From: Moraxellaceae bacterium | GTDB lineage: Bacteria > Pseudomonadota > Gammaproteobacteria > Pseudomonadales > Moraxellaceae | DNA: 55,247 nt | Direction: 5' to 3' | NCBI GenBank assembly: GCA_025363155.1 | Contig: JANYEL010000174.1 | Coordinates: 1-55,247, forward strand | In this document: in pieces, positions 17,762-26,964 of the stretch | Position numbering within the stretch: position 1 is the stretch's first letter | Layout: each line of letters begins with the position of its first letter | Program-made: the position numbers and the translations under genes | The notes under the pieces: model-generated | Seen by the model: the letters and a program-made list of their open reading frames with translations, nothing else | Databases searched by the model: none | Told to the model about the DNA's origin: nothing

Positions 17762-18104
17762 TTATTTACTAGATGGAGTGGTCTCAGGCATTGCCATGTT
17801 GGAATGATCCATTTTCATGGGCATGCTTTTCATGTCATCCATCTTCATATTTTTCATTTGGCTATGGTCCATTGCTGGGATTACATCGTGTACAGCCTTA
17901 GAGGGTTTTTTTTGCACACTTTTGCATCATAGCTTGCATGACTTGATCTTTAGGATCCATCTTTGACATATCCATTTTTTGCATAGATTCACATTTTTCG
18001 GCTTCTTCTTTTGCATGCTCGGCTGGATCATGCGCCCAAACAGTTTGGGTAATGAGTGCAAGAAGTACTGTAATTGCAAAGCTTTGACGGGTTAATAATT
18101 TCAT
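17762..18104 (-). pseudogene. Met/His-rich copper-binding secreted protein with a frameshift at an A8 tract
   Basis: The first frame gives a signal peptide (TRQSFAITVLLALITQTVWA), HDPAEHAKEEAEK and a Met-rich stretch, then stops at 68 codons just past a run of eight A (minus strand, about 17908-17915). One A fewer restores a frame continuing through HDVIPAMDHSQMKNMK and MKSMPMKMDHSNMAMP to a TAA at 17762-17764, about 113 residues in total. The second half keeps the Met/His pattern, so it was clearly coding. The loss could be a fixed mutation, a slippage switch, a programmed shift or a sequencing error. A CopR-type box lies about 80 bp upstream. Confidence 0.75.
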
Positions 18105-18186
18105 GAACTACTCCAAAACAGATTAAATATAGAAGCGTGATATCAACCCGCATCATCGCGCTGTTTAACCAACATCAACATGACTT

Positions 18187-18210
18187 GAAAATGACATTTT
18201 TGTCATTTTC
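18187..18210. promoter_or_regulatory. CusR/CopR-type operator 1
   Basis: GAAAATGACA-TTTT-TGTCATTTTC is a palindrome with 10-bp arms in the 358-bp divergent gap between the frameshifted Met-rich gene and copC. It matches the known CusR box pattern AAAATGACAA-NN-TTGTCATTTT. About 40 bp around it, including CCAACATCA upstream, recur at the copR site. Regulation by the copRS system in this window is inferred. Confidence 0.82.
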
Positions 18211-18323
18211 AGATATCACTTCTCTAAAGCGATAAGATTACGACTCTTGTTGTTATTTATCACTTATAGACGCAACCCAATTTGGCAGACGGATATTCTT
18301 CCATTTTTTCAATTCTCGCTCCA

Positions 18324-18343
18324 AAATGACACAAATGTCATTT
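18324..18343. promoter_or_regulatory. CusR/CopR-type operator 2
   Basis: AAATGACA-CAAA-TGTCATTT has perfect 8-bp arms and lies 120 bp before the copC ATG. Its distance and position suit control of copCD, with box 1 serving the opposite gene. Confidence 0.78.
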
Positions 18344-18462
18344 CTAAGTCATCATCATGTCAATCTTTCAATACTAAGATGAATACCAACAAGTTACGAT
18401 CGTCTTAAATTTTTGTTGACGAAAAATTCATTACTTACTCATTTAACGATAGGAAATACCTC

Positions 18463-18831
18463 ATGAAAGCTTTTCAAAAAACCTTAATTAATGTCCGTAA
18501 TGCAATCATTATATCTGCTGTTGCAATGACTACTACGAGCGCTTTTGCCCACACAACGCTGCAAAGTGCTATCCCAGCAGTAAACTCAAAAGTTACTGCG
18601 CCATCCAAGCTAACACTGACTTTCGGTGAACCCGTGATGTTGATGGGACTGAAACTGACTAATGCCCAAAAAAAGGATGTTCCACTGAATTTTAAAGTTT
18701 CTTCTGTCATGAAGAAGAGCTTTGATATTTCAGTGCCAAAACTAGCCAAATCAACGTATATCGAGAGCTGGACCATCATGGGTGATGACGGTCACAACAT
18801 GAGTGGAAGTTATCAATTTACCGTGAAATAA
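18463..18831 (+). CDS. copC: Periplasmic copper chaperone CopC
   Basis: This 122-residue protein has a signal peptide cleaved after FAH-type sequence, so the mature N-terminus is the HTTLQSAIP typical of CopC; that N-terminal His takes part in the Cu(II) site. The beta-sandwich continues with SKLTLTFGEPVMLMG, and the second His lies in DDGHNMSG. It hands copper to CopD or buffers it in the periplasm. It is read toward copD, 73 bases downstream, from the CopR-box region. Confidence 0.92.
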   Translation: MKAFQKTLINVRNAIIISAVAMTTTSAFAHTTLQSAIPAVNSKVTAPSKLTLTFGEPVMLMGLKLTNAQKKDVPLNFKVSSVMKKSFDISVPKLAKSTYIESWTIMGDDGHNMSGSYQFTVK

Positions 18832-18904
18832 AAAACGAACACTCTTGGAGTTAATCCCGCCCGATGCCATACAGACTGGCATCGAGCTTTTTTCTGGAAG
18901 AATA

Positions 18905-19801
18905 ATGATGGCTTCAGAATATTGGTTATGGGCAGGTTGGATTGAAAAAGTAATGCTATATGCGGGTATGGCATTTGTGATTGGTGGTTCATTCATGTAC
19001 TTTTTTCTTTCAGAATACCCGCTAATCAAAAAAACAATCATCAATTACATGCTCTTAGGTGCAGTTTTTGGTACTTTCTCTAGTATTGCCAGCTTCTTTA
19101 TTCAGGTTGGGAGCTTTGCTAATACTGGCTTGCAAGGTATTATTGATCCCATTTTTTTAAAAATCTTGTTGCATAGTCCAGTGGGAACGATTCAGATCAC
19201 CAGAACATTATGTTTTTCTATCGTCGCAGTATTACTAATTGCAAAAAAATATCGGTGGTCTTCGCAGCAAACAAGTCATCCATCTTGGGCTGAAGGAGCG
19301 ATTATCGCGCTGGCATCATTGGTTATTGTGACAAGCTTTTCTCAGTTAGGTCATGTCACCAATTTATCTCTCTTTGCTCAGATCTTAATCTCCATTCATA
19401 TTGTTGTGATGTCGCTCTGGATGGGTGCGCTGTTTCCATTATGGATGCTTAGTCGCACCATCGAAGGAATGCCACTAAAAGACAGCATGCACTTGTTCGG
19501 TCGAATTGCAGCAATGATTGTCGGGCTTTTAGTTGTCTGTGGGTTAACAGTTGCCATTATGCTACTTAAGGACATTCACATCCTGTTGACCACACCGTAT
19601 GGTCATGGCTTCATCCTTAAACTGGCTCTTGTTGCATCTATTTTACTTTTAGCTGCATTTAATAAATGGTATTTCACGCCTCGACTAGAGCATTCGCGAT
19701 TTGCGAAGCAACTAAGCTATGCCATTTTGTTTGAAATGTCGCTTGGATTTTCTATCTTGTTAGTGACTGGTTACATTACATCGGTCATCGGCATTGAGTA
19801 A
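18905..19801 (+). CDS. copD: Copper resistance inner-membrane protein CopD
   Basis: This 298-residue protein has eight predicted helices and the CopD domain: HIVVMSLWMGALFPLWML, with the His/Trp pattern, and GHGFILKLALVA. It is thought to move copper across the inner membrane with CopC. The start is set at the double ATG 18905/18908 behind TGGAAGA. A longer frame exists upstream but has only a TTG start and no leader character. Paired with copC. Confidence 0.88.
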   Translation: MMASEYWLWAGWIEKVMLYAGMAFVIGGSFMYFFLSEYPLIKKTIINYMLLGAVFGTFSSIASFFIQVGSFANTGLQGIIDPIFLKILLHSPVGTIQITRTLCFSIVAVLLIAKKYRWSSQQTSHPSWAEGAIIALASLVIVTSFSQLGHVTNLSLFAQILISIHIVVMSLWMGALFPLWMLSRTIEGMPLKDSMHLFGRIAAMIVGLLVVCGLTVAIMLLKDIHILLTTPYGHGFILKLALVASILLLAAFNKWYFTPRLEHSRFAKQLSYAILFEMSLGFSILLVTGYITSVIGIE

Positions 19802-19833
19802 GGAAAGCTAAAATGCAGTTTTATTGAAAGTAT

Positions 19834-19959
19834 TCATTTTCCTGCCGTTGGCAAGTAGCTTTTCACGAGCAATGCACATACAAAGAAAGCGATGTAGCCA
19901 CTGACAATGAAGGCTGCGGTCTTCGTCAGCTCATCTGAGGAAGAGTGTCTCAAGTACAA
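19834..19959 (-). other. Weak small frame with one membrane helix, no ATG
   Basis: A 41-codon open stretch reads ELTKTAAFIVSGYIAFFVCA then LLVKSYLPTAGK and a stop. It has TTG codons but no ATG start. It may be a small membrane protein with a TTG start or the decayed tail of one. Nothing else is seen in the 19802-20075 gap except an AT-rich stretch near 20010-20045. Confidence 0.25.
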
Positions 19960-20075
19960 CTGAGATGAATCCGCTTACTTCACAAGCATAACTGCTACTA
20001 TATTAAATAACTTATAATATTTAATTGGTTATATTATATTTCTGCACAATATTTTACGAACCCAAGTACCGTACA

Positions 20076-20429
20076 TCAAGGTTTACTTGGAATCGCTGGT
20101 AGCATTATGGGTTGCTGTGGAATAACCGGCTGGGGTGTAGTTAATAAATTCCGCTCTATATATAAAGTATTATTTTTTAAAATACTTTCCTCATCTCCAT
20201 GTGCATGTGGAGATTTTTCATCTGGAGTACCCTCGGTATGACCATGATCTGTCACAACTTCTAAGTCATCTTCTGACATGGCGGATAAGTGTGACTTCTC
20301 TGCTTCATTATCGGCTTTTGCTTGGGTGACTTCTTTTGCATGTTCTGCGGGATCATGTGCACAAACAGTCGTGGTACTAAGAGCGATGAGAATTGTTATC
20401 ACAAAGCTTTGCTGAGTAAAAAGTTTCAT
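20076..20429 (-). CDS. Small His-rich secreted protein (MSDxELxAV family), copy 2
   Basis: This 117-residue protein has a signal peptide ending VCA and then HDPAEHAKEVTQAK, the same opening as the frameshifted Met-rich gene at 17762. It continues as MSEDDLEVVTDHGHTE and SPHAHGDEESIL, the same as the 14283 protein. It therefore combines the front of one paralogue with the back of another. Likely a periplasmic metal-binding protein in the copper block. No named family is known to me. Confidence 0.65.
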   Translation of the reverse strand: MKLFTQQSFVITILIALSTTTVCAHDPAEHAKEVTQAKADNEAEKSHLSAMSEDDLEVVTDHGHTEGTPDEKSPHAHGDEESILKNNTLYIERNLLTTPQPVIPQQPIMLPAIPSKP

Positions 20430-20471
20430 AAATTATTCCGAAAATTGATTAAATCTGGAGTGTTCTTCATT

Positions 20472-21047
20472 TTAGCGGGAGTGAGGTGATAGCAATCGAC
20501 AAACCCATGTTTTGTCGTCAATTGTGACTGTCGTCTTATCCATAGTTTCAAATAATTTATCTACAGCGTCCCAGACTTCAGGAGCACGAGAGTTCTCGAA
20601 CATTGAAATAGCTATTCGCCCATCAGGAGTTAATGTTTTAGTATAAGACTGCAATGTTTTATATGGGTTTTTGCTGTAATAAAGACTTTCATTAAAAATC
20701 ACTAAATCGACCTTAAATTCTGTTGGTGTAAAATTATCAAAATTAGCTTCTATCAATTGATACTTAAACGCATCACCCATTCGTTCACTTAATTGTGATA
20801 AAGCAACAGGACTAATATCAATCCCAACATAAAAATTAATGCCGCTCAAGAGACGTGGTAAATTGCCACTACCACAGCCCACATCTAATACAGATTCCAC
20901 GCCTAAGAAACCAGCATATCCAGCTAAAATACTGTTGTGCCCCAACTCACATAAGCTATGCAAGTACTCCCATTTGCCATTTCGATACTCTCGATTCCAA
21001 CGCTGCTGTTTTGACTTTGAAATAAGTTGTTTAAACGAATCGAACAT
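20472..21047 (-). CDS. Class I SAM-dependent methyltransferase
   Basis: This protein of about 191 residues has the SAM motif VLDVGCGSGNLPRLL, the acidic loop YVGIDISPVAL and motif FDLVIFNESLYY-like (DLVIFNESLYYSKNPYKTL), so the fold is clear and the substrate is not. The start at 21047 is favoured by AGGGATGGA in front of it; the ATG 12 bases upstream is the alternative. It lies between copper genes but has no metal-related features, and may be a passenger. Confidence 0.8.
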   Translation of the reverse strand: MFDSFKQLISKSKQQRWNREYRNGKWEYLHSLCELGHNSILAGYAGFLGVESVLDVGCGSGNLPRLLSGINFYVGIDISPVALSQLSERMGDAFKYQLIEANFDNFTPTEFKVDLVIFNESLYYSKNPYKTLQSYTKTLTPDGRIAISMFENSRAPEVWDAVDKLFETMDKTTVTIDDKTWVCRLLSPHSR

Positions 21048-21189
21048 TCCATCCCTCATGAATTTTTAAATGATCAAGTCGGCAATACGTACGAAACCGA
21101 TGTAGTCATCAATGGTTTTCCAGTCCGTTATGGCTGCTTAAATTTTACGAGGTATATTCACATTGATAAGCCAACATCAGCATGACATG

Positions 21190-21211
21190 AAAATGACATT
21201 TTTGTCATTTT
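21190..21211. promoter_or_regulatory. CusR/CopR-type operator 3, before copR
   Basis: AAAATGACA-TTTT-TGTCATTTT is identical in its core to operator 1 and lies 64 bp before the copR ATG, consistent with autoregulation of copRS. Confidence 0.85.
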
Positions 21212-21274
21212 GCAGACAATGCAGTGCTGCAAGCAGTATCCTGTTGTTAACATTGAAACGAAATTGAAGCCGAC

Positions 21275-21961
21275 ATGAGAATTTTATTGGTTGAAGATGA
21301 CCTAAAGACAGGTGATTATTTGAAGCAGGGTCTCAGTGAGGCGGGATATATCACGGATTGGGTCTCTGATGGTCTATCAGGTAAGCATCAAGCTCTTTCT
21401 GAAACTTATGACTTAATCATTTTAGATGTGATGTTACCAATGCTTGATGGTTGGTCAGTGCTGTCGGCAATCAGACAAGCAGGACTAACGATGCCGATCC
21501 TATTCCTCACTGCGAAAGATGAAATTGATGATCGAGTCAAAGGCTTAAAACTTGGTGCAGATGATTATCTAATCAAACCATTTGCTTTTGCCGAGCTACT
21601 CGCGCGGATCATGAGCTTATTACGTCGTGGACAACAACGAGAAGAGGATGTGATTTGTGTGGCCGATTTAGAGTTGGATCTACGTCGTAGACGCGTAACA
21701 CGTGCTGGTCAACGACTTGATTTAACTGCTAAAGAATTTGCTTTACTTGAACTTTTTATGCGACGACAAGGCGAAATATTACCGCGCTCCCTGATTGCAT
21801 CCCAAGTTTGGGACATGAATTTTGATAGTGATACTAACGTGGTCGAAGTTGCCATCAAAAGATTACGCAGTAAAGTCGATCTGGGATTTAGTCCAAGACT
21901 CATCCAAACCATTCGCGGCATGGGCTATGTGCTGGAGGTTGGCGATGATGAGTCTGCTTAG
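21275..21961 (+). CDS. copR: Copper-responsive response regulator CopR/CusR
   Basis: This 228-residue OmpR-family regulator has a receiver domain with the acidic pocket VEDD, the phosphorylated Asp in [14 protein letters not shown], Thr in FLTAKD and Lys in YLIKPF. The C-terminal winged helix ends [13 protein letters not shown] and RGMGYVLE. It would bind the three AAAATGACA-type palindromes in the window. Its last codons overlap the start of copS. Confidence 0.92.
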   Translation: MRILLVEDDLKTGDYLKQGLSEAGYITDWVSDGLSGKHQALSETYDLIILDVMLPMLDGWSVLSAIRQAGLTMPILFLTAKDEIDDRVKGLKLGADDYLIKPFAFAELLARIMSLLRRGQQREEDVICVADLELDLRRRRVTRAGQRLDLTAKEFALLELFMRRQGEILPRSLIASQVWDMNFDSDTNVVEVAIKRLRSKVDLGFSPRLIQTIRGMGYVLEVGDDESA

Positions 21962-23318
21962 TTCAATTAGTCTACGTATTAGTTTAATTTTCACCTTTTT
22001 TACCGCACTTATTCTCCTAATTATGAGCATAGTGATTCATCAATTGGTCATGCATCATTTTGAGAAGCAAGATCGCGCTCTGCTTGAAGGAAAAGTGTCA
22101 TTAATAGAAAATATCTTACTGCAAATACCTCAAAATCAACCCCTGCTGATTCAACAACTGAATGATGCTTTAGTTGGGCACCATGGATTGATGGTGCAAA
22201 TTGAACGCCCAATCGGTACTCCATTGTTGGCAACTGTCAGTGCTTCAATTCCAGACCAACCGACCCGATATGGCAAATTGTCACCACTGGTTGAGTGGAG
22301 GATTAACCAAAAGGACTATCGCGGTATCATCGTTAAACATTCACGAACGGAATCATCAGAGAGTGATCGCATTGTTGTCGGAGTTGAAACGACGGCTCAC
22401 TCTCACTTTCTGGATGAATTTCGACAACAACTCTTGATGATTGGGGGCGTTGCGACAATGAGCCTAATGATCTTAGGTTGGTTTGCAGCACGGAGAGGAT
22501 TACGTCCAGCTCATTCAATGGCTCTAGTCGCGGAAGGAATATCTGGGCAGAATTTAACTGGGAGATTGGATGAAAATCATGCACCGACAGAACTTAAACC
22601 CTTAGCAGCAGCGTTTAACTCCATGTTAGATCGACTAGAGGATGCGGTTAGTCGGCTCACTGACTTTTCCTCCGATCTCGCACATGAACTAAGGACACCG
22701 ATTAACGCTCTGATGACACAAACGCAAGTGTGTTTATCTAAACCTCGTGATATTCCAGCTTATCAAGATGTCTTGTTTTCTAATTTAGAGGAATATGAAC
22801 GGCTGGCTCGCATGATCTCAGATATGCTTTTTTTGGCCAAAGCTGAGCACGGCTTAAGTTTGCAGTACTTGCAGAAAGTAGACCTGCGACAAGAAGTGAT
22901 TGCATTGTTTGAATTTTACGATGCATTAGCTGCCGATAAAGGGATGAAACTCAGTCTATCTGGGTCAGCGGTAATGCAGAGTGACCAATTGATGTTACGC
23001 CGCGCATTGAGTAACTTGATTTCAAATGCTATCCGTCATGGCAAGGAAAACAGTATTGTCTCTCTTCACCTGAGCCAACAAGAACAATTGATAGCCATTA
23101 CAATTCAGAATGAAGCAACAACCATGTCGAAAGAGCAACTTCTACGTTTATTTGATCGATTCTATCGTACTGATCTTTCGAGACAGCGTACTGAAGAGGG
23201 TACAGGATTAGGATTGGCTATTACAAAGTCGATTGTTCAGGTTCATGGTGGTCAAATAGAAGCTTTTTCTGCTCAAGATACTGTCACGTTTAAGATTCAG
23301 TTCGAGAGTCAAAAGTGA
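21945..23318 (+). CDS. copS: Copper-sensing histidine kinase CopS/CusS
   Basis: This 457-residue inner-membrane kinase has two membrane helices (about residues 12-35 and 160-182) around a periplasmic sensor. A HAMP segment, the H-box [14 protein letters not shown]-box LISNAIRHG and G-boxes ending GTGLGLAI follow. It should sense periplasmic Cu(I)/Ag(I) and phosphorylate CopR. The start at 21945 (ATGATG) overlaps copR by 17 bases and puts a helix at the N-terminus; the longer open frame is antisense-like to copR's frame. Confidence 0.9.
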   Translation: MMSLLSSISLRISLIFTFFTALILLIMSIVIHQLVMHHFEKQDRALLEGKVSLIENILLQIPQNQPLLIQQLNDALVGHHGLMVQIERPIGTPLLATVSASIPDQPTRYGKLSPLVEWRINQKDYRGIIVKHSRTESSESDRIVVGVETTAHSHFLDEFRQQLLMIGGVATMSLMILGWFAARRGLRPAHSMALVAEGISGQNLTGRLDENHAPTELKPLAAAFNSMLDRLEDAVSRLTDFSSDLAHELRTPINALMTQTQVCLSKPRDIPAYQDVLFSNLEEYERLARMISDMLFLAKAEHGLSLQYLQKVDLRQEVIALFEFYDALAADKGMKLSLSGSAVMQSDQLMLRRALSNLISNAIRHGKENSIVSLHLSQQEQLIAITIQNEATTMSKEQLLRLFDRFYRTDLSRQRTEEGTGLGLAITKSIVQVHGGQIEAFSAQDTVTFKIQFESQK

Positions 23319-23360
23319 TCATAATTTTTTTTACAGGCAAACTTCCACGCCCAAACAAAG

Positions 23361-23391
23361 CCTATTCACTGTTTTTTTTCAGTGAACGGGC
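23361..23391. terminator. Hairpin between copS and the P-type ATPase gene
   Basis: CC-TA-TTCACTG, eight T, CAGTGAA-CG-GG makes an imperfect stem between convergent genes. The T run sits in the loop rather than after the stem, so efficiency is uncertain. Confidence 0.45.
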
Positions 23392-23421
23392 TATTTGCTA
23401 AAAAGATGAAATTCTCATCAA

Positions 23422-25899
23422 CTACTTAAGATTACTACTTCTAAGTCTTAGCGCATTAGTAATCACCGACGCTGAACTTAAGCTCATTGCCAAAGCAGCA
23501 ATCATCGGAGATAACAGCCACCCTGTTACTGGGTACAAAACGCCTGCCGCAAGAGGAATGCCAAGAGCATTGTATAAAAATGCGAATCCTAGATTCTGCT
23601 TCATGTTGCGTACCGCCGCTTCGGATAAAGACCGTGCGATAGTGATTCCACGTAGATCACCTTTAATGAGTGTTACTTGTGCGCTATTGACGGCGACATC
23701 CGTACCTGTACCCATTGCAATACCAATATTTGCTTGAGCTAAGGCTGGGGCGTCATTAATGCCATCACCCGCCATCGCTACGATATGACCTGCACTTTGC
23801 AGTTTCTTGACGAGGTTCAATTTATCTTCTGGTCGTACTTCGCCATAATATTCTTCAATACGCAATTGTGTAGCGACGGATTTTGCAGTGGCAAGACCAT
23901 CACCCGTAGCCATGATTACTTTTATATTTGCATTTTTTAGAGCACCAAGTGCTGCGTCAGTAGTGGATTTAATCGGATCATGTACCGACAGAATTCCCGC
24001 CAACTTACCTTCAACTGCGAGATACATGACGCTGGCACCTTGTAGACGCAACTCTTCAGCCCGATGCTGCAAAGTGTTGGTATCAATGTGCTGCTGTTGC
24101 ATTAAGCTCATATTACCTAGATATAGTGACTTCCCATTGATTTTCCCCGTAACACCCTGACCTGTGATTGAATCAAATTGTTCAGGTTGATCTAGTTTTA
24201 TTTCCTGTTCATGTGCTGCTTTCACGATGGCCGCCGCCAAAGGATGCTCGCTGCCTTGATCCAGACTAGCTGCTAATTGCAGAACTTGAAGAGATTGAAA
24301 TTCAGTGGCTGCAATGGCTTGATCAAAACGAGGGTGCCCCTCTGTCAATGTTCCTGTTTTATCGACAATGAGTGTATCGACAGTGCGTAGACTTTCAATT
24401 GCTGCGGCATCTTTAAAAAGGATGCCTTGGTTCGCAGCGCGACCCGTTGTGACCATGATTGACATGGGTGTGGCTAGTCCTAACGCACACGGACAAGCAA
24501 TAATGAGTACCGAAACTGCATTCAGTAGCCCATAGACCCAGCCTGATGTTGATCCTAAAAATCCCCATGCAAAAAAGGTGATGATCGAGACCGTAACCAC
24601 AGCAACGACAAAATAGCCTGCGACTTGGTCTGCCATGCGTTGCATTGGTGCTTTTGATCTTTGGGCTTGCGAGACCATTTGCACGATCTGTGAAAGCATA
24701 GTCTCTGCACCGACACGCTCTGCGCGAATGGTTAATGAACCCGTGGTATTCAGTGTTGCACCGATCACCTGATCACCCGTTTGTTTATGCGCTGGAATAG
24801 GTTCACCTGTAATCATTGATTCTTCAATCGAACTGGTACCGCTGACCACCACACCATCCACAGGCACTTTCTCGCCGGGTCTTACGCGCAATATGTCACC
24901 GACATGAACTTGATCTAAGGGTACATCTTCTTCCTGTCCATCATCGTTGATCCGTCGTGCGGTTTTTGGAGCTAAACCCAGTAAAGATTTGATGGCATTT
25001 GAAGTTTGCGAGCGTGCTTTCAGTTCCAATAATTGACCAAACAAAGTTAAAGAGATAATGACAGCCGAAGCTTCAAAATAGACCCCAACGTGTCCATTCA
25101 TTCCTTTAAATGCTGCTGGAAATAGTTGAGGCGCAACTGTCGCAATCACACTGTATGTATAGGCAGCCCCAGTGCCTAAACCAATAAGAGTCCACATGTT
25201 TGGACTACGATTCAAAACCGACTGGAATCCGCGTATAAAAAATGGCAAACCCGCCCACACAACCACTGGTGTCGCCAATAGCCATTCAACCCAACTTTGC
25301 AAGGCTGGATTGATGAGATGAAAATTGTGCCCGAACATTGCCAAAGAAAAGACAATAATCGTCAGCGGTAAACTCCACCAAAAACGATTCCGAAAATCGA
25401 CCAATTCTGGTGAGTCGCCATCCTCTAAGCTGGGTAATTCAGGCTCTAGCGCCATACCACATTTTGGACACGACCCTGCATGGTTTTGACGGACTTCTGG
25501 GTGCATTGGGCAGGTATAGATCGCACCCGCAATGATGGGTTGCGCTGCTGGCTTTTGTTGATCATCTAAGAACTGTTCAGGTGTGTCGGCAAAACGAGTT
25601 AAGCAACGGGCACTACAAAAGTGGTAGGTTTTGCCCTGATAGTCGTGATGATGTGGTGAACTCAGACTGACGACCATGCCACAAACAGGATCATGTTCGG
25701 TCGCGGATACATCTACAGTATCTGATTTTTCGTGTGATTGTTGTCCTCCGCAACAGGAGTGCTTTTGAACTATTACTTTATCGTGATGATACAGAACCTG
25801 TGGTTGCGGCTCTTCTTTAGGTTTTGAGCAACATGATGATTCAGGCTGGGAAGGATTATTATTTTTGCTATCGGTTGTTGGTTCGGGATACATAATCAT
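23422..25899 (-). CDS. Copper-type P1B ATPase with YHS and Cys-rich N-terminus
   Basis: This pump of about 825 residues has [12 protein letters not shown] in the ion channel, DKTGTLTEG for phosphorylation, GDGINDAPA and the P1B-1 marks FLYN and MSLSSAS, typical of Cu(I) exporters. Instead of HMA domains the N-terminus has a Cys/His-rich start (SCCSKP, HSCCGGQ), a YHS segment ([20 protein letters not shown]) and YTCPMHPEV...CPKCGM. It resembles CopF/SilP-like pumps. The start is placed at 25899 because the MerR-type promoter covers the more upstream frame. Divergent from a MerR regulator. Confidence 0.9.
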   Translation of the reverse strand: MIMYPEPTTDSKNNNPSQPESSCCSKPKEEPQPQVLYHHDKVIVQKHSCCGGQQSHEKSDTVDVSATEHDPVCGMVVSLSSPHHHDYQGKTYHFCSARCLTRFADTPEQFLDDQQKPAAQPIIAGAIYTCPMHPEVRQNHAGSCPKCGMALEPELPSLEDGDSPELVDFRNRFWWSLPLTIIVFSLAMFGHNFHLINPALQSWVEWLLATPVVVWAGLPFFIRGFQSVLNRSPNMWTLIGLGTGAAYTYSVIATVAPQLFPAAFKGMNGHVGVYFEASAVIISLTLFGQLLELKARSQTSNAIKSLLGLAPKTARRINDDGQEEDVPLDQVHVGDILRVRPGEKVPVDGVVVSGTSSIEESMITGEPIPAHKQTGDQVIGATLNTTGSLTIRAERVGAETMLSQIVQMVSQAQRSKAPMQRMADQVAGYFVVAVVTVSIITFFAWGFLGSTSGWVYGLLNAVSVLIIACPCALGLATPMSIMVTTGRAANQGILFKDAAAIESLRTVDTLIVDKTGTLTEGHPRFDQAIAATEFQSLQVLQLAASLDQGSEHPLAAAIVKAAHEQEIKLDQPEQFDSITGQGVTGKINGKSLYLGNMSLMQQQHIDTNTLQHRAEELRLQGASVMYLAVEGKLAGILSVHDPIKSTTDAALGALKNANIKVIMATGDGLATAKSVATQLRIEEYYGEVRPEDKLNLVKKLQSAGHIVAMAGDGINDAPALAQANIGIAMGTGTDVAVNSAQVTLIKGDLRGITIARSLSEAAVRNMKQNLGFAFLYNALGIPLAAGVLYPVTGWLLSPMIAALAMSLSSASVITNALRLRSSNLK

Positions 25900-25924
25900 G
25901 CACTCAAGACGTGGGAATAGTGTT

Positions 25925-25956
25925 AGGCTAAACTCAGTAGTCAACCCCAGAGTCAA
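25925..25956 (-). promoter_or_regulatory. MerR-type promoter of the P-type ATPase gene
   Basis: On the minus strand TTGACT (25951-25956) and TAGCCT (25925-25930) are separated by 20 bp, the overlong spacer that MerR-family activators correct. The divergent regulator gene starts 24 bp away, so the two probably share the site. Confidence 0.7.
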
Positions 25957-25979
25957 GTTTTTTTAGGTGTGATCACATC

Positions 25980-26384
25980 ATGCAAACAACCACCATTGGC
26001 AAGCTCGCCAAAAGTGCTCAAGTCGGCATTGAAACCATTCGTTATTACCAAAGCCGAGGATTGTTGCCAACCCCTGATAAAACGACGGGATACCGCCAAT
26101 ATCCTTTGAGTTTAATTGAGCGCATCCGCTTTATTAAACGTGCACAAGAATTAGGTTTTAGTCTGGATGAAATTGTTGAGCTGCTATCGTTGCATGGCAA
26201 TCATCATCGAGAACTCATTCAGAAAATCACCGCAGCACGCTTAGCACAAATTGAATTAAAAATTACCGACCTTAAGCAGATGCAAACTGTGCTCACACAG
26301 CTTCTGAATGAATGCGAACACACCAATTCAGAATTGCCTTGTCCGATTATTGCGTCTCTTGGTGGTGAACAGAGTGATGTCTAA
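25980..26384 (+). CDS. MerR-family metal-responsive activator
   Basis: This 134-residue protein has the N-terminal MerR helix-turn-helix (IGKLAKSAQVGIETIRYYQSRG), a dimerisation helix and a C-terminal CEHTNSELPCPIIASLGG loop with two metal-binding cysteines. The third cysteine used by Hg, Pb and Cd sensors (near the start of the long helix) is absent and histidines stand there. This fits Cu(I)/Ag(I)-type sensing and the neighbouring Cu-type ATPase, but the two-Cys spacing of nine is closer to MerR than to CueR. Divergent from the pump gene. Confidence 0.86.
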   Translation: MQTTTIGKLAKSAQVGIETIRYYQSRGLLPTPDKTTGYRQYPLSLIERIRFIKRAQELGFSLDEIVELLSLHGNHHRELIQKITAARLAQIELKITDLKQMQTVLTQLLNECEHTNSELPCPIIASLGGEQSDV

Positions 26385-26450
26385 AGAGATGGCAAAGAAC
26401 GAACAATACGTGTGTTGCCAAACAATCTGAAGAGGAATATTATCCAGAAA

Positions 26451-26876
26451 ATGCGTATATTTCGATTGATTTTCACATGCTTCTTGTCTCTTGCTATCCT
26501 CTCCGTAGGATCTGCAGCAGTTGCCATGTCAGTCAATGGTCAATGTCCTATGCAACAAATGCAGGCTGAACAAGTAAAAATGGCGATGCCTGATACTTCA
26601 TCCATGATGATGTCTATGCAAATGGATGACTCGCAAACCATGCCTCATATGGATTGCATGAAAGTCGAAAAAACGCATACCAGTAATACGATCCACTGTA
26701 AATCTGGGCAAGATTGTGTGATGTATAGCGTCCAACTTGCTTATCCAGCGTCAAACATCACTGTGTCCCAGCCGAATCCACAACACTTAAATTCGCAACA
26801 TTACATAGATCAATCCTCTGATTTTGTGCCTACGCCCGATCTATTCGGATTGTGGCGACCCCCGCGCGCTCTTTAA
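26451..26876 (+). CDS. Small Met/Cys/His-rich secreted protein before cusC, copy 1
   Basis: This 141-residue protein has a signal peptide (FTCFLSLAILSVGSAAVAM) and Met-rich SSMMMSMQMDD, then cysteines in MDCMKVEKTH and HCKSGQDCVMYS. It ends DLFGLWRPPRAL, an ending often seen in small copper/czc-operon leader proteins (CopL/CzcI/DUF2946-like). The start at 26451 gives the signal peptide at once and aligns with the paralogue at 35780. It precedes cusCBA on the same strand. Confidence 0.7.
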   Translation: MRIFRLIFTCFLSLAILSVGSAAVAMSVNGQCPMQQMQAEQVKMAMPDTSSMMMSMQMDDSQTMPHMDCMKVEKTHTSNTIHCKSGQDCVMYSVQLAYPASNITVSQPNPQHLNSQHYIDQSSDFVPTPDLFGLWRPPRAL

Positions 26877-26964
26877 TTCACCTATCGATTTAGAGGTTCA
26901 TTGGCTTTTGTGCCGTTGAACCATTTGCACGCGCCTGCGTGTGTCTATTCTAGGGAATGAGGGC

